5,956 nucleotides of DNA from Thermoplasmata archaeon. GTDB lineage: Archaea > Thermoplasmatota > Thermoplasmata > Thermoplasmatales > Thermoplasmataceae. A program made the position numbers and the translations under genes. The stretch spans positions 1 through 5,956 of the forward strand of contig JAKAAK010000200.1 in assembly GCA_021797025.1 (NCBI GenBank), given 5' to 3'. Positions 1 to 5,001 of the stretch are shown here, one piece after another (position 1 is the stretch's first letter; each line of letters starts with the position of its first letter). The notes beneath the pieces are model-generated. The model was given only the letters and a program-made list of their open reading frames with translations, was not told where the DNA came from and did no database searches.

Positions 1-430
1 CTGGGTTACGTGGTTCTATTGCAAGGGCGGTCATATATGCTTGGAATGCATCATCGAATTCTCCTAGATACACGCTTGCTATGGCAAAACTGCTTATGGC
101 TGGAATATAATCTGGAATTATGTCAATTGCCAGGGATGCCCTTTCCCTTGCCTCAGTGTATCGACCCATGGAGATAAGGCACTGGCTCTCTAGGGTATAA
201 ATGAATGCATGATCTTTAGGATTTGCCTCAAGGCGCTTTAATCCCTCCAGAGCATCCATGTAATTGCCTTTTTCTATTGAACTTTTAATGTCTATGTCAA
301 TTGCATGGTCTGATAAATATTGAGAAACTCCAATATTTTCTGCTGAGGATTCTATCCTGCATATATTCCTGCGACTGCGAGAATTTCCATGGTTTCCGCA
401 GTATGGTCCGGCATCTGATTTGTTAGGCAT
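1..430 (-). CDS. TPR-repeat protein, N-terminal part (runs off left edge)
   Basis: Reading the minus strand from ATG at 430 gives 143 codons without a stop up to the window edge, so the 3' end is missing. The N-terminal 40 residues are polar and hold C11, H14 and C24 (PYCGNHG, then NIC), which might be a vestigial metal-binding knuckle. From about residue 45 helical repeats follow with the tetratricopeptide spacing: a first one (GNYMDALEGLKRLEANP), a second at about 73-106 (GRYTEAR, ending in IIP) and a third at about 107-140 (GEFDDAF, ending in IEP). TPR proteins are protein-binding scaffolds, and the partner cannot be read from the sequence. No signal peptide is seen, so it is probably cytoplasmic. 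A TATA-like box centred 24 nt upstream of the ATG, and no usable ribosome site, suggest a leaderless mRNA separate from the regulator gene upstream. The TPR call is firm; the specific role is unknown. Confidence 0.8.
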   Translation of the reverse strand, partial: MPNKSDAGPYCGNHGNSRSRRNICRIESSAENIGVSQYLSDHAIDIDIKSSIEKGNYMDALEGLKRLEANPKDHAFIYTLESQCLISMGRYTEARERASLAIDIIPDYIPAISSFAIASVYLGEFDDAFQAYMTALAIEPRNP

Positions 431-600
431 TCCTAAATTAATTATCTACTTATATATTAGTTTTGTTATAGAACATGTTTCTCCATGAATTTGTTTTATG
501 AATAGGCAATAAAGGAAAATATCGGTTCTAAGATAAATCTGGAATAATTCTATAGGGTTAAAACAGGATTAGTGCATTTGAAATATGTATCAAATCCCCA
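431..600. other. 170-bp intergenic region
   Basis: No open frame of useful length exists on either strand. The left end holds the TPR gene promoter. The right end, just after the regulator's stop codon, has a 6-bp inverted repeat (ATTTGA at 576-581 and TCAAAT at 590-595, 8-nt loop). It could be a weak terminator for the regulator, but no strong T-run follows on the minus strand, only TTTT. Nothing else was recognised. Confidence 0.4.
449..459 (-). promoter_or_regulatory. TATA-like box for the TPR gene
   Basis: The minus strand reads TAATATATAAG here, centred about 24 nt upstream of ATG at 430. That is the archaeal TATA-to-start distance, so transcription would begin at or very near the A of the ATG. 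Confidence 0.5.
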
Positions 601-1371
601 CTATTTGAAGAAATTGTAATCATATACAAGCATGACATCAAGGCCGCTGTCAACTCTCTTTATTTTATTTACAATGGATTTGGCATTCATGAGATTCTGC
701 TCGAATATAAGCACCAGGCCGGAGATCGAGTCCTGTATCAATACCAGTTCCTGGTCTATAGAATCTGTTATTTCCTCCACGTTGTTGCTGAAAAATGCAA
801 CAAGCACAAGGTTAACCTTTGAGAGGTTTATTTTTGGTATGATAGAATACACATTATGCCTTTCCATGTAATCCAGGCGCGATTCTATCTGCTTTACCCT
901 TTTTTCAGCCTCTCTTGCTATAGTGGCTGCAGGTGTCATAGGGTCCCTGGAAAGAACCTTCAGAATAAAGCTATCCAGAGCTGAAAGCTGTAGTGATACG
1001 GAATCCTGTTTGGGTGAGTATTCCATGACGGGATTTCCAAGGTATGATTTCATTTCCCCGATCTTGTTGGTGAGTTCATTCTCTGTTCCGGAAATTCCAA
1101 AAACTGTAAGTTTTTCAAAACATCGAATAACAGCATCCACCTTTCCGGGGTATTCGGCATCCGTGGCAAATGCCATGTAAAACGCCTGATTGCCATAAAT
1201 TTTTGGATTAACATGAAGCATGTATCTTTCAAGTATGCTGTTTTCTCTGATCCTTTTCAATCTGTAATGTACGTCCTGCTCGCTTAGTTCTGTCCCCTCT
1301 GAGAGATCAGAGAGCCTGCCCCTTGGATTTCTAAGCGTATTGAACAGTATCCTGTTGTCGGTATCATCCAT
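601..1371 (-). CDS. Lrp/AsnC-like transcriptional regulator with two HTH modules
   Basis: This 256-residue protein shows a duplicated Lrp-like layout. Residues 1-50 form an AsnC-type helix-turn-helix that opens with the family's usual start (D-x2-D-x-R-I-L, then LSDLSEGTELSEQDVHYRLKRI). Residues 51-115 resemble a short alpha/beta ligand or dimer domain. A second HTH lies at about 130-175 (LDSFILKVLSRDP, then IESRLDYMERHNVY), followed by another beta-rich domain to the C-terminus. A classical Lrp has about 150 residues with one HTH and one RAM domain; the doubled form is familiar in archaea. The second HTH is more divergent and may not bind DNA. The protein is a DNA-binding regulator, possibly responding to an amino acid or related small molecule, but the effector and targets cannot be read. 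The gene ends in TAG and lies 67 bp downstream of another regulator on the same strand. The start is the first in-frame ATG and gives a proper family N-terminus. Confidence 0.8.
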   Translation of the reverse strand: MDDTDNRILFNTLRNPRGRLSDLSEGTELSEQDVHYRLKRIRENSILERYMLHVNPKIYGNQAFYMAFATDAEYPGKVDAVIRCFEKLTVFGISGTENELTNKIGEMKSYLGNPVMEYSPKQDSVSLQLSALDSFILKVLSRDPMTPAATIAREAEKRVKQIESRLDYMERHNVYSIIPKINLSKVNLVLVAFFSNNVEEITDSIDQELVLIQDSISGLVLIFEQNLMNAKSIVNKIKRVDSGLDVMLVYDYNFFK

Positions 1372-1425
1372 AACATTGAATAAATCCTTAATAATTCAAT
1401 TTATCGGTTTAAATGCCATTTTGCC

Positions 1426-1436
1426 CATTATATAGA
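1426..1436 (-). promoter_or_regulatory. TATA-like box upstream of the Lrp-like gene
   Basis: The minus strand reads CTATATAATGG just after the stop codon of the upstream winged-helix gene. It is about 60 nt from the ATG at 1371, so it would give a leader of roughly 30-35 nt. An AAGGA lies in that leader at 1384-1388, rather far (12 nt) from the ATG. A weaker AT-rich box at about 1390-1402 would instead fit a leaderless start. The choice is open. Confidence 0.3.
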
Positions 1437-1438
1437 TT

Positions 1439-2014
1439 TTATTTTTTCCCTGCAATCAACCTTGTTGGAAGCATGAGAAAGAGAAATACCCTATCATCGC
1501 CGCTATCATCAATGGTTTTCTTTAGTTCTTCATTTAATGCACCTGATATTGATGAGGCCCCCTGCCTGGATACTGTACCGAATGACATTATATTCAGATT
1601 ATGGTCTTCTCTTATTCCCCTGATATCCTTTACAGGCATGTTCTCCACAGCAGATGCCATAATCCCAAGATTCAATGACTGCGCCATGAGGAAAGATGCC
1701 AGGGTATCCCTATACTGATCGTCTGGAAGCCCCATTATTTCATCGTCTATCTTCTCATCATGGAATGCAAAATAATCCTCATTGAGGCTGTAATATTTTT
1801 CAACATAGTTTTTCTTGGGCCTGATTTCAGGATCGTTGACCATGCCAATTGATACAAGCTCGGACATGATCTGATACAGGTTCGACCTGGTAGTTTTAAT
1901 ATACTTTGCCATGCCGGTAACCGTCATTTTTTTATTGTTTATAAGCAGGGTGATGATTTTTGTTTTTGTAGGATTCCTGTACACATTCAGTACCTCTCTG
2001 TATCTCTCTTCCAT
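1439..2014 (-). CDS. Winged-helix (ArsR/MarR/TrmB-like) transcriptional regulator
   Basis: From ATG at 2014 this encodes 191 residues. Residues about 8-78 form a winged HTH: helix 1 (YREVLNVYRNPTKTKIITLL), a turn with MTVTGMAKYI, a recognition helix (TTRSNLYQIMSELVSIGMV), and a charged beta wing closed by VEKYYSLN, as in ArsR and TrmB-like repressors. The remaining 110 residues are mixed and ungrouped; they include a helical stretch (YRDTLASFLMAQSLNLGIMASAVENM) that may dimerise or sense a ligand, and a hydrophobic tail (VFLFLMLPTRLIAG). It is transcribed divergently from the MFS permease 50 bp away, so it most likely controls that permease and itself. A GTG at 2020 would add two residues, but ATG at 2014 fits better because it lies 25-26 nt from the TATA box. 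The subfamily is uncertain. Confidence 0.78.
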   Translation of the reverse strand: MEERYREVLNVYRNPTKTKIITLLINNKKMTVTGMAKYIKTTRSNLYQIMSELVSIGMVNDPEIRPKKNYVEKYYSLNEDYFAFHDEKIDDEIMGLPDDQYRDTLASFLMAQSLNLGIMASAVENMPVKDIRGIREDHNLNIMSFGTVSRQGASSISGALNEELKKTIDDSGDDRVFLFLMLPTRLIAGKK

Positions 2015-2027
2015 AAACACAAATTTA

Positions 2028-2040
2028 TATATCAGATATA
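2028..2040. promoter_or_regulatory. Palindrome 1 in the divergent promoter (candidate operator)
   Basis: TATATCAGATATA is a perfect inverted repeat with 6-bp arms about one central base. It overlaps one side of the shared TATA box. A winged-helix dimer bound here would block assembly on the TATA box. The AT-rich composition makes chance symmetry possible. Confidence 0.35.
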
Positions 2041-2046
2041 AATATA
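2036..2046. promoter_or_regulatory. Shared TATA box of the divergent regulator and transporter genes
   Basis: The plus strand reads TATAAATA at 2037-2044, and the minus strand reads ATTTATATC over the same bases. Its centre (about 2040) is 25 nt from the permease ATG at 2065 and 26 nt from the regulator ATG at 2014, right at the midpoint of the 50-bp gap. Both genes could therefore start leaderless mRNAs from one TATA element, with the direction set by the flanking B-recognition sequences. Confidence 0.55.
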
Positions 2047-2052
2047 CGTATA
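2043..2052. promoter_or_regulatory. Palindrome 2 in the divergent promoter (candidate operator)
   Basis: TATACGTATA is a perfect 10-bp palindrome and contains the only CG in the gap. It lies between the TATA box and the start of the permease, and over the position where the regulator gene's B-recognition element should be. Occupancy would be expected to repress both directions. Confidence 0.4.
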
Positions 2053-2064
2053 AGTTAAATTTAT

Positions 2065-3279
2065 ATGTTAACCTCAGAACTTTATAATCATAATAAAAGC
2101 GCCTTTGTGAGGTATCTCGTTTCGAGGAATATAGCCAGATTCAGCAATACAGCTTACTATATCTATTTCATGTGGGAAATCATTGCGAACTACCATTCAG
2201 TCCTGCTGGTGAGCCTGATTCCGGGATTTTCCTTCCTGGGATACCTTATAATTGCCATACCTGAGGGGTCCATTATCGATAGGTATGATCGCCATCTTAT
2301 ATATATTGCAATAAATTTTATGATGGTAATAACATACTCGTTCCTTATTGCCGGGCACGGGTTATTTATTATATATGCGGTTGATTTTCTATCATCCATG
2401 TTTATGTGGGTAGTGTCAGATGATTTCAGGGCACTGACCAAGGAAATAATACCCGCTGACCATATGGCCGGTGCACAGTCAGCAGATCAGCTATCCTCCG
2501 GGATTTTTACACTTGCAGGGATTCTTGTTGGAGGGGCATTCATATTCATGCAGTATAATTATGTTTATGAAATCCTCATAGGGATTTCAATACTTGCAAT
2601 GGCAATGATTTTTATACCTAACACTGTGAAGGTCTCAAACCGGAGCAACGTAAGAAATGGTTTCAGGAGCACATTCAAAATAATGAAAAGCATTATTCCA
2701 TTTCTGCTACTTACCCTGATACTAAACGGAATGTTCGTGGCGATTGATGTTTTTGCATCTGGCCTCATATACATTATTATGCATGCAAGCTCCATTTATT
2801 ATACATTCTTTATCGCCGGGTTCCCTGCAGGTATGCTTGCCGGAGGTCTAATGTCAATGCATTCAGTGTTCAAGCGGCACCAGAATAGTAAGAGGTTGAT
2901 GGCACTTTATATCTTCCTGACCGGCATTATATTTGTTCTTATATCATTCAATAGAATACCCATCATGGATGGCGTGCTTACATTTTTCTCAGGGGTTATA
3001 CTTGCCTTTGTAAACATCTATATAGAAACTATGGTAATAAATTCAATACCAAGCAGCATTACAGGAAAATTCAACTCTCTCACAGCAATGTTTTCCGTAA
3101 GCTCATCACCTGTCATGGCCTTTGTATTTGGCTATATTTCCGGTTTCCTCTACTTTCCCTACATAATTACAATTGTGGGGATAATAATGCTGATTTCATC
3201 CTTTACTGTAATCCGTATAATGGACGGGTTCAATATGGCAATGGAAAGAATTGAGAAAGAAAATCCAGAACTCTTTTAA
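2065..3279 (+). CDS. MFS transporter, probable exporter (EntS/MFS_3-like)
   Basis: This is a 404-residue, strongly hydrophobic polytopic membrane protein of the major facilitator superfamily, with a length typical of 12 membrane helices. Residues 14-42 make the first helix in the usual style (FVRYLVSRNIARFSNTAYYI). The cytoplasmic loop between helices 2 and 3 carries MFS motif A in the form G68-S-I-I-D72-R-Y-D-R76-H. The helix 4-5 region (LTKEIIPADHMAGAQSADQLSSGIF) has the P-x2-x-x-A-x-S pattern seen in drug and siderophore exporters of the MFS_3 group. A charged central loop (about 190-212, VSNRSNVRNGFRSTFKIM) separates the two halves. The substrate cannot be told. It starts at ATG 2065, 25 nt from a TATA box and without a ribosome site, so it is leaderless. 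The divergent winged-helix gene is the likely local regulator. A hairpin overlaps the stop codon. Confidence 0.85.
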   Translation: MLTSELYNHNKSAFVRYLVSRNIARFSNTAYYIYFMWEIIANYHSVLLVSLIPGFSFLGYLIIAIPEGSIIDRYDRHLIYIAINFMMVITYSFLIAGHGLFIIYAVDFLSSMFMWVVSDDFRALTKEIIPADHMAGAQSADQLSSGIFTLAGILVGGAFIFMQYNYVYEILIGISILAMAMIFIPNTVKVSNRSNVRNGFRSTFKIMKSIIPFLLLTLILNGMFVAIDVFASGLIYIIMHASSIYYTFFIAGFPAGMLAGGLMSMHSVFKRHQNSKRLMALYIFLTGIIFVLISFNRIPIMDGVLTFFSGVILAFVNIYIETMVINSIPSSITGKFNSLTAMFSVSSSPVMAFVFGYISGFLYFPYIITIVGIIMLISSFTVIRIMDGFNMAMERIEKENPELF

Positions 3280-3312
3280 ATAACTTATAGAAAGAAGTTC
3301 ATTTTACTGTTT
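3268..3312. terminator. Hairpin and T-rich tract at the convergent gene ends
   Basis: GAACTCTTT (3268-3276, including the last codons of the permease) can pair with AAAGAAGTTC (3291-3300), giving 9 bp with one bulged A. The loop holds a further small symmetry, ATAACTTAT. On the plus strand ATTTTACTGTTT follows. On the minus strand the same hairpin lies downstream of the 136-residue gene, so it could serve both. Archaeal termination mainly needs the T-tract, so the hairpin's role is inferred. Confidence 0.4.
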
Positions 3313-3322
3313 AAATATTCTT

Positions 3323-3733
3323 TTACACGATCCCTGTTGCCAGGACAGCCCTCTGGAAATTTATTAAATGCTTCAATTCCCTGTCAGGCATGGCAGTCAT
3401 ATACTCCTTTGAAAATGTAATTTCTGTATCCCATTTTGCATGAAATCCGGTCACCAGGAATGTAATTTCCCTTATATCATCATTATCCGGGGGTACATCC
3501 GCATAAACTCCAACCATGCCATCATCATCAAGCTTTGTGAATGTGCTGAATGTGGCAGTATACATATTATCTCCTGATTTATACTGCACACTTTTTGATT
3601 TTCTTGCATTTTTTATCAGTATTTCAACTATAGATCTGTCAAGAATTTTTATGCTACCCTTGGGAAAATCCATATCCGACCTGCCATAATTGTTTTTCAC
3701 TTCACTTTCAAATGAACTGAGATCATTGACCAT
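3323..3733 (-). CDS. Uncharacterised 136-residue protein
   Basis: I do not recognise this protein. It has 136 residues, no cysteine, no signal peptide and no membrane helix, and looks like a small soluble alpha/beta protein. Features: an N-terminal helix (LSSFESEVKNNYG), a strand-helix region (GSIKILDRSIVEILIKNARKSKSV), paired strands (NMYTATFSTFTKL, then MVGVYADV), an acidic turn (PPDNDDI), a further strand (REITFLVTGFHA) and a C-terminal helix with mixed charges (DRELKHLINFQRAV). It is real rather than a shadow: it has its own TATA-like box 25 nt upstream of the ATG, unbroken coding over the full gap, and a stop placed neatly before the convergent terminator. It lies after the broken hydrolase on the same strand but is probably transcribed separately, since a T-rich terminator lies between them. 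Confidence 0.7.
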   Translation of the reverse strand: MVNDLSSFESEVKNNYGRSDMDFPKGSIKILDRSIVEILIKNARKSKSVQYKSGDNMYTATFSTFTKLDDDGMVGVYADVPPDNDDIREITFLVTGFHAKWDTEITFSKEYMTAMPDRELKHLINFQRAVLATGIV

Positions 3734-3753
3734 GAATTCGCTATAAAAGAATG

Positions 3754-3764
3754 AATATAAAGGT
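3754..3764 (-). promoter_or_regulatory. TATA-like box for the 136-residue protein gene
   Basis: The minus strand reads CTTTATATTC, centred about 25 nt upstream of ATG at 3733. There is no ribosome binding site before the ATG, which fits a leaderless transcript. Confidence 0.5.
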
Positions 3765-3797
3765 ATGTATTGTTTGATTAAGGCAGGGAATGTTAAT

Positions 3798-3810
3798 AAA
3801 AATATAAAAA
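3798..3810 (-). terminator. Oligo-T terminator after the hydrolase gene
   Basis: On the minus strand TTTTTATATTTTT lies 33 nt after the hydrolase stop codon. Paired T-runs without a strong hairpin are the usual archaeal termination signal. It separates the hydrolase from the next gene's promoter. Confidence 0.45.
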
Positions 3811-3842
3811 CAGCTATATAGAATATATTTAATTATGGAAGG

Positions 3843-4334
3843 TTACTCATTGGATATCTCTTTATAAAAGGCCATAAGAAGCTTCCAGGAGTCCTCTGAT
3901 GTCCTTCTATTATAAATTGAGGGCCTTGTGCTGTTGAAGAATGCGTGATAAGTTCCTGGGTAAATTTTAACAGAAACCTCCTTATTATATTCAAAAAGTT
4001 TAGAAACAAGATCAGGTACCTTCGATGTTATTCTTTTATCCTCCCCTGCATAGAATCCTATCACAGCATTTTTTACGTTTTTTAATTTATCCATTGGTTC
4101 CGGATTTTCTCCGTAATATATTGCTGTGGCATCTACCTTTCCTGTACACCCAAGGTTGATCGACATGCCTCCCCCGAAACAAAATCCTACATTGCCTATT
4201 TTCACGTTGACATTTTCCAGTGTATGAAGGTAATCAACCGCTGAGGATAAATATTCTGTGAGAAGATCAACAGGCCTGTTCTTCAGCAATGTGTTATATG
4301 TATCCATTATAACTTTTCTCTTAGCATCAGGCAT
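3843..4334 (-). CDS. Downstream fragment: C-terminal part of the dienelactone hydrolase
   Basis: The frame reopens after the TAG, and the first ATG is at 4334, giving 163 residues with Cys161, Asp208 and His239 of the intact numbering. Without the first strands and Glu40 it would lack part of the central sheet. No TATA-like box or good ribosome site was seen just before 4334, so independent expression is doubtful. Confidence 0.5.
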   Translation of the reverse strand: MPDAKRKVIMDTYNTLLKNRPVDLLTEYLSSAVDYLHTLENVNVKIGNVGFCFGGGMSINLGCTGKVDATAIYYGENPEPMDKLKNVKNAVIGFYAGEDKRITSKVPDLVSKLFEYNKEVSVKIYPGTYHAFFNSTRPSIYNRRTSEDSWKLLMAFYKEISNE

Positions 4335-4355
4335 ATTGCCAAGAAGCTGGTCCCT

Positions 4356-4661
4356 CTAACCTTCGTCCCGCTGCTTCTCTGGTGGAATTGACATAATAAA
4401 TTCCATGGTTGCAGCAATTCCCTCCTTGGTAATTACTTTTGATAGCTTCCTGCTTGAGAAAAGGTCAGGTGCCAGGGCAACATAACCCTCTGAGGCCATT
4501 CTGTCTGCAACCGATCTTGTATGTGGGTCCAGCCCGAATATTTCATGGATGACTATTATCCCAGGATAATCCTTTCCATCATTTGGGAATGCCAGATATC
4601 CTTTTATTCTATCGCTGCCTGTTGGGTATTCTATATACGTGCCCTCTGTATCCGCCGACAT
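4356..4661 (-). CDS. Amber fragment: N-terminal part of the dienelactone hydrolase
   Basis: If TAG acts as a stop, only 101 residues are made. They hold the first strands of the alpha/beta hydrolase fold and the conserved Glu40, but neither the nucleophile nor the rest of the triad, so the fragment should be inactive and probably unstable. Confidence 0.45.
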   Translation of the reverse strand: MSADTEGTYIEYPTGSDRIKGYLAFPNDGKDYPGIIVIHEIFGLDPHTRSVADRMASEGYVALAPDLFSSRKLSKVITKEGIAATMEFIMSIPPEKQRDEG

Positions 4662-4680
4662 AACATACAAATTAGAAAAC

Positions 4681-4699
4681 CTATATTTACTTATATTTT
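4681..4699 (-). promoter_or_regulatory. TATA-like boxes upstream of the hydrolase gene
   Basis: Two adjacent AT boxes are visible on the minus strand: AAAATATAAG (about 4690-4699) and TAAATATAG (4681-4689). The second is centred about 24 nt from ATG 4661. They lie in the 47-bp gap after the zinc protein gene, so the hydrolase need not depend on that operon. Confidence 0.4.
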
Positions 4700-4708
4700 T
4701 ATGCGTAA

Positions 4709-5001
4709 CTACAATCTTTTGAACTCCATTATTCTTCCATCGCTGTATGCCCTGAAATAATATTTGAATGTATTTTCACCACTGGTCGCTGTGCAGTTTC
4801 TCCCCAAGCTATAATTTCCGTGAAGCTCAACACTGTCAATATGATCCCAGCCTGTTTCCTTTTTCACCACGTTAACCATATTTTCAAATATATCTGCGCA
4901 TATGTTGCAGCAGAAAAACATTTTTTCATTCTCAATTTCTCTGTAATATTCCCCCATGTGGCATCACACAGGGCACACCCTCTTTCATTATTAGTTTTCA
5001 A
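4709..5001 (-). CDS. Ta0938-like small zinc protein, frame interrupted at a G run
   Basis: The uninterrupted frame 4709-4957 gives 82 residues starting MGEYYREIENEK, with FFCCNIC near its start. Another minus-strand frame just upstream reads NNERGCALCDATWG and runs out of phase at five G (4951-4955). With six G the two join as CALCDATWG-EYYREIENEKMFFCCNICADIF, about 98 residues. That pairs C9-x2-C12 with C31/C32-x2-C35, a four-cysteine zinc site. From memory this resembles Thermoplasma Ta0938 (Pfam Ta0938 family, structure known, function unknown); a profile search would settle it. The C-terminal half has GWDHIDSVELHGNYSLGRNC and ends in beta strands. The inferred start is TTG 5001, overlapping the PqqC-like gene by 11 nt and preceded by GGTGA at 5 nt spacing. 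If not frameshifted, the 82-residue form lacks half the metal site. Confidence 0.65.

Larger units (their letters stand above)
3843..4661 (-). pseudogene. Dienelactone hydrolase family gene with an in-frame TAG
   Basis: Read through, this is a 272-residue alpha/beta hydrolase of the dienelactone hydrolase (carboxymethylenebutenolidase) family, soluble enzymes that hydrolyse lactone or ester bonds. The family landmarks are all there, numbered from ATG 4661: VIHE40IFGL with the conserved glutamate, the nucleophile elbow G-F-C161-F-G-G, the acid in YAGED208, and the base in YPGTYH239AFFN. The family's triad is Cys-Asp-His, so the active site is complete. Codon 102 is TAG (4356-4358), and the same frame continues on both sides (EG-stop-RDQ), so it is one substitution, perhaps from a Tyr codon. 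Length and ends are otherwise normal, which suggests a very recent lesion, a sequencing error, or readthrough. A TTG at 4670 could add three residues, but ATG 4661 suits the TATA-like box at about 4685. Confidence 0.75.

Noticed and set aside
576..595. Small inverted repeat after the Lrp-like gene as a firm terminator
   Set aside because: Six AT-rich base pairs with an 8-nt loop and no strong T-run are too weak to call; it is mentioned only in the intergenic entry.
1413..1718. Plus-strand open frame over the winged-helix gene
   Set aside because: It is antisense to a clear regulator, its translation has no domain character, and it has no promoter.
2015..2020. GTG at 2020 as the start of the winged-helix regulator
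   Set aside because: ATG at 2014 lies at the right distance from the TATA box and mirrors the permease start; the two extra residues add nothing to the fold.
2021..2066. Direct repeat of AAATTTATAT at 2021-2030 and 2057-2066
   Set aside because: It is a 10-bp repeat of pure AT in an AT-rich promoter and overlaps the permease ATG; chance is the simplest explanation.
2190..2795. Minus-strand open frames inside the permease gene
   Set aside because: These are antisense shadows of a membrane protein with unlikely composition and no start signals.
4356..4358. Pyrrolysine or another recoded amber codon in the hydrolase
   Set aside because: Two other genes in the window end at TAG, dienelactone hydrolases are not a known pyrrolysine family, and no obvious downstream structure was seen. 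It is kept only as a low-probability option in the finding.
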